Positions 32,508-43,931 of a DNA stretch of 49,210 nucleotides are shown here, piece after piece; positions within the stretch are counted from its first letter, which is position 1; every line of letters starts with the position of its first letter. The notes under the pieces were generated by a model. That model was not told the DNA's origin. It made no database searches and saw only the letters and a list, made by a program, of their open reading frames with translations. The stretch lies in the NCBI GenBank assembly GCA_018710845.1, contig DVJB01000067.1, forward strand, positions 1 through 49,210. Reading direction: 5' to 3'. The DNA comes from Candidatus Onthomonas avicola (GTDB lineage Bacteria > Bacillota > Clostridia > Oscillospirales > Oscillospiraceae). A program made the position numbers and the translations under genes.

Positions 32508-32569
32508 GTCCGGCGCGGGGCCGGACGCAGTGTTCGAACTAGTATAACACATTTCCGCCCAGACGGGAA
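32508..32569 (-). promoter_or_regulatory. Promoter and leader hairpin of the mrp-comF unit
   Basis: Leftward TTCCCG (32569-32564), 17 bp, TATACT (32546-32541). GTCCGGC and GCCGGAC (32508-32514, 32520-32526) form a 7-bp stem in the leader about eight bases after the predicted start, directly before the AAAGGAG ribosome site. Confidence 0.65.
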
Positions 32570-32595
32570 CGCCTTTTCCTCCGGGCGGGGCAGGG

Positions 32596-33534
32596 TCAAT
32601 GCCTGCCGTAGCTGCCGCCGCCGATGAACTCGCGGATGAGCGAGTCCTTCGCGACCAGCTCACTGTCGATGGGGACAAAGCGGTCAAAGGCCCAGATCAT
32701 CTCCAGAATCTCCCGCCGCCGGACATTTTCCGCCGGAATCTGCTGGAAGAGCGGCTCGGCATACTGCCGCAGGACGTTCACCTCGTAGGGCAGGGAGGAG
32801 TCAAAGATCAGGTCCGCGCGGTTCTTAAAGGGGGAGATATACATCTTCTCGCCCCGGCGCACGTTGTCCCACATCGCCAGCGTCCCGGCCACGTCCGTCC
32901 CGCGGAAGAGCAGATCGCGCACCGCCCGGCGCGTCAGGCGCATCCAAGTCCCCTTGAAGACCACCTTGCCCAGCCGCAGGATATTGGACCGGGCGGAGAT
33001 GTAGACCTTAAAGGCCTCCGGATGCTGTCCGGCGAGATCGTCGTTCAGGGCGTGGATGCCCTCAAAGATGGCGATCTCATCCTGTCCGAGCCGCAGCGGC
33101 GTCACAGCCCCCTCCATCCGCCGCTGATGGGCGAAGTCAAACTGGGGGATGGCGATCTCCTCTCCCCGCTCCAGGGCGGAGAAGTGCTCGTGCAGCAGCG
33201 CCATATCCAGGCAGCGTGGCGACTCATAGTCATAGTCCCCGTCCGGGGTCTTGGGGCCGTTGACGCGGTCGGGCGTCTGGAAGTAGTTATCCAGCGCGAT
33301 CGCGTGCGTGCCCACGCCGCGGCGGCGCAGCTCCTCCTCGATTTTGAGCGCGGTGGTGGTCTTCCCCGAGCCGGAGGGACCGGAGAGCAGGACGATGGGA
33401 CTGCGCGCGCGGTTTTGCAAAATGCGCTCGGCCGCCTGGCAGACGTGGCGCTGATAGCTCGCGTCGCTCTCGGCCAGGAAAGCTGCCGGATCGCTTGCGG
33501 CCCGGCGGTTGATCTCAATGAGCAGATAGGACAT
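32596..33534 (-). CDS. Uridine kinase-like nucleoside kinase
   Basis: 312 residues. P-loop GPSGSGKTTTA (about 50-60), DNYFQTPD and DYDYESPRCLDM like uridine/phosphoribulokinase members, and IAIFEGIHALND. It should phosphorylate a nucleoside, probably uridine or cytidine, in salvage. Clostridial relatives often carry an N-terminal TGS-type extension of about 200 residues. This one has only about 45 residues before the P-loop, so it is a short form. ATG 33534 is chosen for its AGGAGG. A longer open frame upstream is only a shadow of hemZ. Confidence 0.85.
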   Translation of the reverse strand: MSYLLIEINRRAASDPAAFLAESDASYQRHVCQAAERILQNRARSPIVLLSGPSGSGKTTTALKIEEELRRRGVGTHAIALDNYFQTPDRVNGPKTPDGDYDYESPRCLDMALLHEHFSALERGEEIAIPQFDFAHQRRMEGAVTPLRLGQDEIAIFEGIHALNDDLAGQHPEAFKVYISARSNILRLGKVVFKGTWMRLTRRAVRDLLFRGTDVAGTLAMWDNVRRGEKMYISPFKNRADLIFDSSLPYEVNVLRQYAEPLFQQIPAENVRRREILEMIWAFDRFVPIDSELVAKDSLIREFIGGGSYGRH

Positions 33535-33547
33535 GGGAAACCTCCTG

Positions 33548-35035
33548 TCAGCCGCCCAGCAGGGCGCGGTAGAAGGGGACGATGGCCTCCTTCTCCGCGC
33601 ACAGCTGCTGGACGCGCTGGATATACTCATAGGGATATTTCGGGTTGGTGAGGCGGGTGATCTTTCCCGTATGGGGGTCGGTGAGCTTGGTGGAGCCGCC
33701 CGCGCCGAGGGCGAGGATGGTGTGCAGCTCCTCCATAATGCACACGTTGTAGATCCCCTCATAGCCCGGACGGCACCAGCCGATGTTCTCCAGCGCGCCG
33801 GACATGTATTTTTGCCGGTAGAGGTAGTAGGGCCGGTAGCCCGCCTCCTCCAGCCTCGGCCAGGCGTAGGCGAGCATCCGCGCCGTCTCCTCCCCGCTGG
33901 GGAGGCCGCGCCCCTCCAGTGTCAGGCGCGAGCCCTTTTTGAGCGCGAGGGTGTGCACCGTGATGTTCTCCGGCGCGAGGGAGAGGACGGTCTCCAGCGT
34001 GTCCCGGAAGCCGTCCGCGCTGTCCTCCGGGAGGCCCGCAATCAGGTCCATGTTGATCGCCCAATCCCCGGCCCGGCGCGCGAGGTCGTAGGCGCGCAGG
34101 ACGTCGGCCGCCGTGTGCGCCCGGCCCATCGCCCGCAGGACGTGGTCCTGCATCGTCTGGGGATTGACGGAGAGGCGGTCCACCCCGTAATCGCGCAGCA
34201 CGGCGAGTTTTTCCGCGGTGATGGTGTCCGGGCGGCCGGCCTCCACGGTGCACTCGCTGAGGCCGGAGAGGTCGAGCGAGCGGTGCAGCTGGCCGAGCAT
34301 CCGGTCGAGCTGGGCGGGGGAGAGGGTGGTGGGTGTCCCGCCGCCGAAGTAGAGCGTCCGCACCTTCGCGCCCGCCTGGGGCAGGAGACGTGCGGCCGCG
34401 TCGATCTCGCGCCCCAGGGCCTCCAGATAGGGCTCCACCAGTTTGAGCGCGCGCTGGATGTCCGCCGAGACAAAGGAGCAGTAGGCGCAGCGCGTCGGAC
34501 AGAAGGGGATACCCACATAGAGCGACAGCTCCTCCGGCCGCAATCCGCGCGCGACCTCCAGTCCCGCCTCAGCCGCCTCCATGGCGAGCCGGGTCCGTTG
34601 GGGGGAGACGAAGAACTCCTCCCGGAACATCCGCTCCACCTCCGCGCGGCTGCGCCCGTCCACGAGGGCCTTGGCGGCCAGCTTGGCCGGGCGCACGCCG
34701 GTGAGCGCGCCCCAGTCGGGCGCGTGGTCGAGCAGGGGGAGGGCGGCCTTGTAAAAGGACTGTTTTATGATACGCTGGCACAGCCGGTCCCGTGTCAGCC
34801 CGTCGTCCGTCTCCGGCAGGACGGTCTCGGCCGTGCCCTCCGACCGCCGTCCGTCCAGCTGCAGGACAGTGCGGGCGCGGGCCGTGCCGTCCCGCAGGAC
34901 CAGCGCGCTGTGCGCTGCCGCCTCGTCCGGGGCGGGGGGCGCGTCCGGATACTCCGGCCGCTGGCCGGGCAGGAGGATGAGCATGATCTGTTCCACCGCG
35001 TAACGGTAGTCATGCCCCTCGAGATAGAGCTTCAT
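33548..35035 (-). CDS. hemZ: HemZ-like radical SAM coproporphyrinogen III oxidase
   Basis: 495 residues. About 165 residues of HemZ-type N-terminus (including LTGVRPAKLA) precede the radical SAM core with the CxxxCxxC motif in GIPFCPTRCAYCSF. LYFGGGTPTTLSPAQLDRM and INMDLIAGLP are typical of the HemN superfamily. The C-terminal region has YYLYRQKYMSGALENIGWC. HemZ is usually called an oxygen-independent coproporphyrinogen dehydrogenase, but in genomes without haem synthesis the role is doubtful, and I see no other haem gene. It ends 13 bases before the nucleoside kinase. Confidence 0.9.
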   Translation of the reverse strand: MKLYLEGHDYRYAVEQIMLILLPGQRPEYPDAPPAPDEAAAHSALVLRDGTARARTVLQLDGRRSEGTAETVLPETDDGLTRDRLCQRIIKQSFYKAALPLLDHAPDWGALTGVRPAKLAAKALVDGRSRAEVERMFREEFFVSPQRTRLAMEAAEAGLEVARGLRPEELSLYVGIPFCPTRCAYCSFVSADIQRALKLVEPYLEALGREIDAAARLLPQAGAKVRTLYFGGGTPTTLSPAQLDRMLGQLHRSLDLSGLSECTVEAGRPDTITAEKLAVLRDYGVDRLSVNPQTMQDHVLRAMGRAHTAADVLRAYDLARRAGDWAINMDLIAGLPEDSADGFRDTLETVLSLAPENITVHTLALKKGSRLTLEGRGLPSGEETARMLAYAWPRLEEAGYRPYYLYRQKYMSGALENIGWCRPGYEGIYNVCIMEELHTILALGAGGSTKLTDPHTGKITRLTNPKYPYEYIQRVQQLCAEKEAIVPFYRALLGG

Positions 35036-35049
35036 GCGTAAATCAATCC

Positions 35050-35078
35050 TTGCAAAATGGGCTGTAGTTGAATATCAT
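35050..35078 (+). promoter_or_regulatory. Promoter of the EamA transporter gene
   Basis: TTGCAA (35050-35055), 17 bp, TATCAT (35073-35078), divergent from hemZ. A weak stem (CCGG/CCGG with TCTCT/AGAGA outside it, 35081-35109) lies in the leader. Confidence 0.65.
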
Positions 35079-35123
35079 AGTCTCTGCCGGACCTTCGGCC
35101 CGGAAGAGAGGGGAGAGATCGAA

Positions 35124-36029
35124 ATGAATCGAAAAGCGGCCCTGTCCGTCCTTCTGGCAGGCGTGCTCTGGGGGATCATCAGCCTGTTCGTCCGCCGACT
35201 GAATGCCGCTGGACTGGAGGCGATGTCCATCTCATTCGTGCGCATGGCGGTCGCCGCCGTCGTCTTCACCGCCTTCCTGGCCGTGACTGACCGGAAAAAG
35301 CTGCGGATTCGCCCGCGCGACTGGTGGATGTTTGCCGGGACAGGGGTGGTCAGCGTCGTGCTCTTCAACTGGTTTTACTTCACGACCATCACCCGCAGCG
35401 AGGCGTCGGTGGCGGTGGTACTGCTGTACACCTCGCCGGCGTTTGTCATGCTGCTGTCCGCCCTGCTCTTTCGCGAGCGGATGACCGCGCGCAAGCTGGC
35501 GGCGCTCGGCATGACCTTCGCCGGCTGCGTCCTGGTGGCGGGGCTCACCGGCGGCGGACCGGCGATCGGGCCGGACGTGCTGCTGTGCGGCCTGGCCTCC
35601 GGGCTGTTTTACGCCCTGTACACCATCTTCGGCCGCGTCGCCCTCGGCCGGTATGACACCATGACGGTGACCGCCTACACCTTTCTCTTCGGCCTGGCGG
35701 GGTCCATCCCGTTTGGCCGGGCAGATCATGTGGCCGGCGCGATCGCCGCGGAGCCGGAGCTTCTCCTCTACTGCCTCGGCATCGGCGTGGTCTGCACCGT
35801 GCTGCCCTACCTGTTTTACACCTGGGGCCTGGCGCGGATGGAGTCCGGTCTGGCGGCGATCCTGGTGGCGGTGGAGCCGCTGGTGGGCGCCGTGCTCGGG
35901 ATGACGCTCTATCAGGAGGACCGCAGCCCGGCAAAGCTCGCCGGCATCGCGCTCATCCTCGGCGCCATCCTGGTCCTCAGCCGTCCGGACCGGGTCACCG
36001 CCCCATCGCCTGGCGCAGGAAGGGATTGA
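35124..36029 (+). CDS. EamA/DMT-family transporter
   Basis: 301 residues with ten hydrophobic segments arranged as two EamA repeats (about 8-140 and 150-290), the drug/metabolite transporter design. SEASVAVVLLYTSPAFVMLLSA and GLAAILVAVEPLVGAVLGM are the conserved fourth and ninth segments. Substrates of such exporters (amino acids, nucleosides, metabolites) cannot be told from sequence. ATG 35124 with GAGGGGAGAG upstream is preferred to 35034. Its last 35 bases overlap the convergent MBL gene. Confidence 0.88.
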   Translation: MNRKAALSVLLAGVLWGIISLFVRRLNAAGLEAMSISFVRMAVAAVVFTAFLAVTDRKKLRIRPRDWWMFAGTGVVSVVLFNWFYFTTITRSEASVAVVLLYTSPAFVMLLSALLFRERMTARKLAALGMTFAGCVLVAGLTGGGPAIGPDVLLCGLASGLFYALYTIFGRVALGRYDTMTVTAYTFLFGLAGSIPFGRADHVAGAIAAEPELLLYCLGIGVVCTVLPYLFYTWGLARMESGLAAILVAVEPLVGAVLGMTLYQEDRSPAKLAGIALILGAILVLSRPDRVTAPSPGAGRD

Positions 36030-36621
36030 TCTTCCGCTCCCGCGCCAGCGTGGAGGCGCCCATATGGCCGGGGTAGACCTGGAAGTCTCCCTCCAACTCG
36101 CCCAGACGGCGCAGGGAGGCGAGCATATCTTCCATGCTGCTGTTCGGAAAATCCGTCCGCCCGCAGGAGCCGGCGAAGAGGGTGTCTCCGGTGAAGAGGG
36201 CGTCTCCCACCCGGAAGGTCAGCCCGCCGGGGGTGTGCCCCGGCGTCTCGAGCACCTTGATGGTGAGCGCGCCCAGGGAGAGCGTGTCCCCCTCCGCGAG
36301 AAAACGGACCTCTTTCAGCTCTCCCAGCCCGTCGGCCGAGGGGGCGACAAAGCCGGTGGGGCAGAAGGGGTAGTCCTTCCGGCTCAGATAGACCGGCATG
36401 GAGCCGGCCTCGGCCAGAAAATCCCGCACGCCGTCCACATGGTCAAAGTGTCCGTGAGTGAGCAGGACCATCTCCGCCCGGTAGCCGAGCGCGGAGAGGG
36501 ACTGCGCCAGATAGCCGCCGTTGTCGCCCGGGTCGATGACGGCGGCCTTTTTGCTCCCCTCATCTCCGAGAAAATAGCAGTTGGTCTGCACCATGCCGAC
36601 GGTCAGACGTCTGATCAACAT
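35995..36621 (-). CDS. MBL-fold hydrolase (glyoxalase II-like)
   Basis: 208 residues of the metallo-beta-lactamase fold. Metal site THGHFDH (His56, His58, Asp60, His61), PGHTPGG near 128, FTGDTLF with the bridging Asp, and a late YPGHM. This is the YcbL/hydroxyacylglutathione-hydrolase-like group. Probably a thioester hydrolase, though the physiological substrate is unknown. Fourth gene of recJ-rel-dtd-MBL, 17 bp after dtd. The 3' end overlaps the convergent EamA gene. Confidence 0.88.
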   Translation of the reverse strand: MLIRRLTVGMVQTNCYFLGDEGSKKAAVIDPGDNGGYLAQSLSALGYRAEMVLLTHGHFDHVDGVRDFLAEAGSMPVYLSRKDYPFCPTGFVAPSADGLGELKEVRFLAEGDTLSLGALTIKVLETPGHTPGGLTFRVGDALFTGDTLFAGSCGRTDFPNSSMEDMLASLRRLGELEGDFQVYPGHMGASTLARERKINPFLRQAMGR

Positions 36622-36638
36622 CGCGTTTCCTCCCTTTC

Positions 36639-37082
36639 TCAGCGGTGGTCCGTGTCAAACAGCAGCGTCACCGGCCCGTCGTTGACGGAGGCGACCGCCA
36701 TCTCTGCGCCAAACTCTCCGTGCGCGGGCGGAAAGCCGAGCGCGCGGCAGCAGTCGAGAAAATACTTGTAGAGCGGCTCGGCCACCTGCGGCGGCGCGGC
36801 GTGAGAGAAGCCGGGCCGCCGGGACTTCACGTCGGCGTAGAGGGTGAACTGGCTCACCACCAGCACCGCCCCGCCCACGGCGGCCAGGTCCAGATTCATC
36901 TTGCCGCCCTCATCCTCAAATACCCGGCAGCGGCAGATCTTCTCCGCCAGGCGGCGGGCCTGCTCCTGCGTGTCCTCCGGGCCGACGCCCAGCAGGACGA
37001 GAAAGCCCCGGCCGATCTCCCCGCGCACCGTCCCGCCGATGGAGACGGAGGCGGAGGAGACGCGGGTCACAACAGCGCGCAT
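36639..37082 (-). CDS. dtd: D-aminoacyl-tRNA deacylase
   Basis: 147 residues, full length for Dtd. Conserved SQFTLYADVKSRRPGFSHAAPP (about 77-98) and the cross-subunit NDGPVT motif near 136. It removes D-amino acids wrongly attached to tRNA. ATG 37082 (MRAVVTRVSSASV) is the normal family start, with AGGAGG upstream. A start at 37124 would overlap rel. It sits 19 bp after rel, as in many Firmicutes. Confidence 0.94.
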   Translation of the reverse strand: MRAVVTRVSSASVSIGGTVRGEIGRGFLVLLGVGPEDTQEQARRLAEKICRCRVFEDEGGKMNLDLAAVGGAVLVVSQFTLYADVKSRRPGFSHAAPPQVAEPLYKYFLDCCRALGFPPAHGEFGAEMAVASVNDGPVTLLFDTDHR

Positions 37083-37101
37083 TCGCGTTTCCTCCTGCGT
37101 T

Positions 37102-39333
37102 TTAGTGATTGGACCGGCGCACATCCATCACGCCGGAGATGCCGTGCAGCTTGCGCATGACATCTTGAAGCTGGTCGAGGTTTTTCACCACCACCAGCGC
37201 GATGATGAGGGCGTAGCCATCCGGCATGCCCTTGGCGATGAGGGAGTCCACCCGGATTTTGGCCGCCGAGAGCACCGCCGCCACGTCCAGGAAGAGGTTC
37301 TGCCGGTCCTTGGCGGAGATATCCAGGCTGGTCTGGTAGCCGTCCACCTCGCTCGCGCCCCAGGAGACGGAGAGCCAGCGGCCCTGCTCCTCCCGGCGGC
37401 GCTCCGGGCTGGCGTTCGGGCAGTCCTGCCGGTGGACGGACACGCCGTAGCCCCGGGTGACAAAGCCGATGATGGGGTCGCCGGGGACGGGGGTGCAGCA
37501 TTTGGCGAACTTGACCATGCAGTTCTCCAGCCCCTCGACGATGACGCCGCTCTTGGTGTGGGTGAACTTCTTCTGCGGCAGCGGCGCCAGCTCACGGTTG
37601 GCGGAGATGTGCAGGTCCAGCGGCGGCTCCTCCTCCGCCTGGAGGGCGGCCTGGCGCTCGCGCTCCTCGCGGCTGATGCGAATCATCTCGTCCCGGATGC
37701 GGGTGACCGCCTTGGCGCTCGTGATGCCGCCGTAGCCGATGGCGGCATAGAGGTCGTCCAGCGAGCCGTAGCGTGCCTTTTTCAGCACGCGGGGGAGCAC
37801 GTCCTCCTGTGTGATCTGCGCGATGGTGTAGCCCGCGCGCTTGAGTTCGGACTCAAAGGCGGCGCGGCCGTTGGCGATGTTCTCGTCGCGGCGCTCGCGC
37901 TTGAACCACTGACGGATCTTGTTGCGCGCCTCGTTGCTCTTGCAGATCTTCATCCAGTCCCGGCTGGGGCCGCGGGCGTTCTTGGAGGTCATGATCTCCA
38001 CGATATCGCCGTTGTGCAGCTGGGAGTCCAGGGTGACGATCCGTCCATTCACCTTGGCGCCCACCATGCGGTTGCCCACGGCGGAGTGGATCGCGTAGGC
38101 AAAGTCGATCGGCGTCGAGCCGGCCGGCAGGCTGACCACGTCGCCCTGCGGGGTGAAGACGAATACCTCGTCGGAGAAGAGGTCCACCTTGAGCGACTTG
38201 ACGAATTCCTCCGCGTCCGAGCCCTCCTGGCTCTCCAGCAGGCGCCGGACCCACTCGTAGGAGTTCTCGTCTCCCAGCTCCTGGCCGCCGCCCTGCTTGT
38301 ATTTCCAGTGCGCGGCGATGCCGTATTCCGCCGTCTCGTGCATCTCCCAGGTGCGGATCTGTACCTCAAACGGGATGCCCTGCCGGCCGATGACGGTGGT
38401 GTGCAGCGACTGGTAGAGATTGGGCTTCGGGGTGGAGATATAGTCCTTGAAACGGTCGGGGACGAGGTTAAACATATTGTGCACAAAGCCGAGCACCTTG
38501 TAGCAGTCGGCCACCGTGTCTACGATCACGCGCAGGGCGTACAGGTCGAAGATCTCCGAGAGGGTCTTCTGCTTGGTGTAGATCTTGCGGTAGATGGAAT
38601 AGATAGACTTGATACGCGAGTAGATGGTGCACTTCACGCCCTCCTGGTCCAGCCGTTCCTTGATCTTGTTTTGCACGCTGAGCAGAAACTCCTGCTGGTG
38701 CGAGGTGAGGGCGGCCAGCTCCTCCTCGATCTCGTGGTAGCCCACCGGGTCGAGGTATTTCAGAGACAGGTCCTCCAGCTCCCACTTGATGCGCTGCATG
38801 CCCAGCCGGTGGGCGATGGGGGCGTAGATCTCCATCGTCTCTAACGACTTTTCGCGCTGCTTCTTCGGCGTCTGGTACTGCATCGTGCGCATGTTGTGCA
38901 GCCGGTCGCACAGCTTGACCAGGATGACCCGGATGTCCTTGCTCATCGCCAGCAGCATCTTGCGCAGGTTCTCCATCTGCTTTTCTTCCATGGAGACGTA
39001 CTGCACGCGCGTGAGCTTGGTCACGCCCTCCACCAGGTCGGCCACCGTCGGGCCAAAGCGGGCGGCGATCTCCTCGTGGGTGACCTCGGTATCCTCAATG
39101 CAGTCGTGCAGCAGGGCGGCGATGAGCGAGTCGGTGTCCAGCTTGAGGTCGGCCACGATATCCGCCACCGCCAGCGGGTGGGTGATATAGGGCGTGCCGT
39201 CGCGCCGCAGCTGCTTGGAGTGGTGGTTGTCTGCAAAGTGAAACGCGTCGCGCAGCCGCTGGCAGTCCAGAGAGGGGTTATAGGCCAGCACCTTCTCCTC
39301 CAGCGCCTGATACATCTCTAAAATGGGGTCCAT
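37102..39333 (-). CDS. rel: Bifunctional (p)ppGpp synthetase/hydrolase Rel
   Basis: 743 residues, full length. Domains: HD hydrolase (YITHPLAVA, then ALLHDCIEDT), synthetase with RFKDYISTPKPNLYQSLHTT and EVQIRTWEMHETAEYGIAAHW, TGS (FVFTPQGDVVSLPAGSTPIDFAY), helical, CCTPVPGDPIIGF zinc-finger region, and C-terminal ACT. The RFKD motif in the synthetase is the form linked to bifunctional Rel enzymes, and the HDxxED-type hydrolase residues are intact. It sets the stringent-response alarmone level. ATG 39333 lies four bases after the recJ stop with GGGAGG upstream, so the pair is coupled. An in-frame start at 39372 is less likely. Confidence 0.95.
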   Translation of the reverse strand: MDPILEMYQALEEKVLAYNPSLDCQRLRDAFHFADNHHSKQLRRDGTPYITHPLAVADIVADLKLDTDSLIAALLHDCIEDTEVTHEEIAARFGPTVADLVEGVTKLTRVQYVSMEEKQMENLRKMLLAMSKDIRVILVKLCDRLHNMRTMQYQTPKKQREKSLETMEIYAPIAHRLGMQRIKWELEDLSLKYLDPVGYHEIEEELAALTSHQQEFLLSVQNKIKERLDQEGVKCTIYSRIKSIYSIYRKIYTKQKTLSEIFDLYALRVIVDTVADCYKVLGFVHNMFNLVPDRFKDYISTPKPNLYQSLHTTVIGRQGIPFEVQIRTWEMHETAEYGIAAHWKYKQGGGQELGDENSYEWVRRLLESQEGSDAEEFVKSLKVDLFSDEVFVFTPQGDVVSLPAGSTPIDFAYAIHSAVGNRMVGAKVNGRIVTLDSQLHNGDIVEIMTSKNARGPSRDWMKICKSNEARNKIRQWFKRERRDENIANGRAAFESELKRAGYTIAQITQEDVLPRVLKKARYGSLDDLYAAIGYGGITSAKAVTRIRDEMIRISREERERQAALQAEEEPPLDLHISANRELAPLPQKKFTHTKSGVIVEGLENCMVKFAKCCTPVPGDPIIGFVTRGYGVSVHRQDCPNASPERRREEQGRWLSVSWGASEVDGYQTSLDISAKDRQNLFLDVAAVLSAAKIRVDSLIAKGMPDGYALIIALVVVKNLDQLQDVMRKLHGISGVMDVRRSNH

Positions 39334-39337
39334 ATCC

Positions 39338-41425
39338 TCATCCTCCCTCATCTGGCGGCCCATCAGACTCACCCCGGCCGCGCAGGCGGCGCAGGACCTC
39401 CGAGGCCTCCAGATCCACTTTTCTCCCGTCTGTCTGAATGGTAATGGTCATGGTATCCGCCCCACGCTCCAGGCCGATCAGACCGCGCTCGCAGAAGACC
39501 TCCAGGCAGATCATCGTGCGGCCAAACTCCTCCTGCTGTCCGCATGCGCGCGCGAACTCCCGGCTGAACCGGGCGGGGGACTCGCACAGCGTCCCGTTGC
39601 CGGCGCTGCGGGCCAGATAGCGCCAGAGGGCGACAAAGTCGCAGCGCTGGGGCGTCAGACGGCCCAGCTCCTCCGCGGTGAGCGGCGCGCCGGCGCGATA
39701 GCGGCGGTAGAGCTGCCGGCTGTCGGCGGGGCGGCTGGGCCGCAGGTCGCACAGCAGCAACTGGGCGGTGTGCGCGCCGCGAAAGTCGTTGAGCTGGAGC
39801 TGAAACGCCGCGTCGATCCGTGCGCCTACCACCAGCTGCGCCTCGCGCGGCGTGGCGGAGAAGAGAATGCCCTCCAGCTGCATGCCGTTTTTGCGCAGGC
39901 GCAGCCGGGTATGGCGTCCGCCGCCCACGCGGGTGAACCCGGTCACCGTCGCGCCGGTCAGGGCGAATACCGGGGTGGGATTGCCCGTCCCGTGCGGCTC
40001 GAGCAGGGAGAGCGCCTGCACATTTTTCCAGGTGATCAGCCGGGCGTCCTCCAGCAGCACGTCCACCGTCAGGCTGGAGGCGGCGGGATGCTCCGAACGC
40101 CAGGCGCCGGCCAGCGCGCTCATGCGCTCGCGAAAGACGCCGATCCGGTCGGGCGCGATGGAGAAACCGGCCGCCAGCTCGTGACCGCCGAAATTCTCCA
40201 GCAGGTCGGCACACTGCTCGAGCGCCTCAAAGAGGTTAAAGTGTCCGTAGGAGCGGCAAGAGCCCTTCCCATGGCCATGCTCCAGACAGATCATAAAGGC
40301 GGGTACGCGGTAGCGCTCGGCCAGACGGGAGGCGACGATGCCCACCACGCCCTGGTGCCAGTGCTCTCCCGCCAGGACGATGGCCCCGCGGGCGGCCTCC
40401 GGATGCCGGTCGAGGTAGTCACGGCACTGCTCGAAGGTCTCCAGCTCCACCTCCTGCCGGTCACGGTTGAGCGCGCACAGCTGCCGGGCGAGCAGAGCGG
40501 CCTCGGCCGCATCCTGCGTGAGCAGCAGCTGGACCGCGAGCTCCGGACAGCCCATCCGCCCGGCGGCGTTGATGCGCGGGGCGAGGGAGAAGCTGATGGT
40601 GGAGGCGGTCAGCGGCTTGCCGCTCTGCCCCGCCTCCTGCAAAAGGGCGGCCAGGCCCGGCCGCGGCCCGCGGGCGAGCCGGCGCAGGCCAAGGGCGACA
40701 ATGGCCCGATTTTCGCCCGTCAGCTCCATCACGTCCGCCACCGTGCCGATGGCGGCCAGGTCGCAGTACTCCGCCAGAGCCGCCGAACGGCGCTCCTGCG
40801 GCGTCAGGGCGAGCATCAGCTTGAGCGCGACGCCCACCCCGGCGAGCATTTGGAAGGGGTAAGAACAGTCCGGCCGGTGGGGGTTGACCACCGCGGCGGC
40901 GTCCGGAAGCATCTCCTTACACTCGTGGTGGTCGGTGATCACCACATCGATGCCGAGGCTGGCGGCAAAGTCAACCTCCTCCACATTGGTGATGCCGCAG
41001 TCCACCGTGACAATCAGCGTGACGCCCCGCGCGTGCATGGCGGCGATCGCCTCACGGTTGAGGGAGTAGCCCTCCGTCAGCCGGTTGGGCACATAGGGCA
41101 GTACGTCCCCGCCTGCCCGGGACAAAAAAGTGGTGAGCAGACAGGTGGAGGTGATCCCATCCACATCATAGTCGCCGTAGACGCAGATCCGCTCGCCCTG
41201 TTCCAGCGCCCGTGTCAGCCGGGCGGAAGCGCGGTCCATGTCGCGCAGGAGAAAGGGATCGTGCAGCAGTTCCTCGCCGCTGCGCAGGAAGGAGCGCGCC
41301 CGCTCCGGGGTATCATAGCCGCGGGCGGCCAGCACCAGCGCGGGCAGCGGAGAGAGGCCCGCCTGCTCCAGCAACGCTGCCGCTTTCGGCCGGGCATCCC
41401 GGATATTCCATTCGTCATACTTCAT
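39338..41425 (-). CDS. recJ: Single-stranded-DNA exonuclease RecJ
   Basis: 695 residues. DHH phosphoesterase core with GDYDVDGITSTCLLTTF, VDCGITNVEEVDFA, ITDHHECKEMLPDAAAVVNP, then DHHA1 motif GGHELAAGFSI and an OB-fold domain. A C-terminal extension of about 140 residues is typical of Firmicutes RecJ. It degrades single-stranded DNA 5' to 3' in repair and recombination. The start is uncertain: ATG 41425 gives the family-typical MKYDEWNIR but has only a weak ribosome site, and ATG 41449 adds eight residues. Confidence 0.92.
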   Translation of the reverse strand: MKYDEWNIRDARPKAAALLEQAGLSPLPALVLAARGYDTPERARSFLRSGEELLHDPFLLRDMDRASARLTRALEQGERICVYGDYDVDGITSTCLLTTFLSRAGGDVLPYVPNRLTEGYSLNREAIAAMHARGVTLIVTVDCGITNVEEVDFAASLGIDVVITDHHECKEMLPDAAAVVNPHRPDCSYPFQMLAGVGVALKLMLALTPQERRSAALAEYCDLAAIGTVADVMELTGENRAIVALGLRRLARGPRPGLAALLQEAGQSGKPLTASTISFSLAPRINAAGRMGCPELAVQLLLTQDAAEAALLARQLCALNRDRQEVELETFEQCRDYLDRHPEAARGAIVLAGEHWHQGVVGIVASRLAERYRVPAFMICLEHGHGKGSCRSYGHFNLFEALEQCADLLENFGGHELAAGFSIAPDRIGVFRERMSALAGAWRSEHPAASSLTVDVLLEDARLITWKNVQALSLLEPHGTGNPTPVFALTGATVTGFTRVGGGRHTRLRLRKNGMQLEGILFSATPREAQLVVGARIDAAFQLQLNDFRGAHTAQLLLCDLRPSRPADSRQLYRRYRAGAPLTAEELGRLTPQRCDFVALWRYLARSAGNGTLCESPARFSREFARACGQQEEFGRTMICLEVFCERGLIGLERGADTMTITIQTDGRKVDLEASEVLRRLRGRGESDGPPDEGG

Positions 41426-41481
41426 GTTCTGTCTCAAATACAATCGCATCCATCCGTCGAGAGAAAGAGATAATTAATCAC

Positions 41482-41510
41482 ATTATAGCAAACGATTTCT
41501 CGCATGACAA
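41482..41510 (-). promoter_or_regulatory. Promoter of the recJ-rel-dtd-MBL operon
   Basis: Leftward TTGTCA (41510-41505), 17 bp, TATAAT (41487-41482). The leader is AT-rich and short (about 25-50 nt) and, unlike most others in the window, contains no stem-loop. Confidence 0.85.
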
Positions 41511-41530
41511 GACTTGCGCAAAACAGAATG

Positions 41531-41568
41531 CCGCCGCGCTGCCCGGTGTTTTCCGGGCGGCGCGGCGG
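41531..41568 (-). terminator. Terminator of ftsH
   Basis: A 16-bp stem with one mismatch (41531-41546 with 41553-41568), loop of six, followed leftward by CATTCTGTTTT. It lies about 50 bp after the ftsH stop and just ahead of the recJ promoter. Confidence 0.65.
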
Positions 41569-41618
41569 ACGCGTCAAAACAGTGTATGGTGATTCGTGCC
41601 CTTCGGCAGTTGGAAGGC

Positions 41619-43769
<2,151 letters not shown>

Positions 43770-43789
43770 AAGGGAACCCCCTCTTTACG

Positions 43790-43855
43790 GCGGTCCGGAC
43801 GGCCGGACCGCATTCTTTCGCAACATAATATAGCACACCGATTTGGCAAATACAA
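43790..43855 (-). promoter_or_regulatory. ftsH promoter with leader hairpin
   Basis: Leftward TTGTAT (43855-43850), 17 bp, TATATT (43832-43827). GCGGTCCGG (43811-43803) and CCGGACCGC (43798-43790) form a perfect 9-bp stem with a 4-nt loop in the leader, ending about eight bases before the ribosome site. Confidence 0.75.
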
Positions 43856-43931
43856 GAAAAAGGCGGTGAACATTCTGTAAATCAGACAAGAAAGATTTTC
43901 TTTTCCGCTTTTTCTGGGCGGGAAAGTGTGC

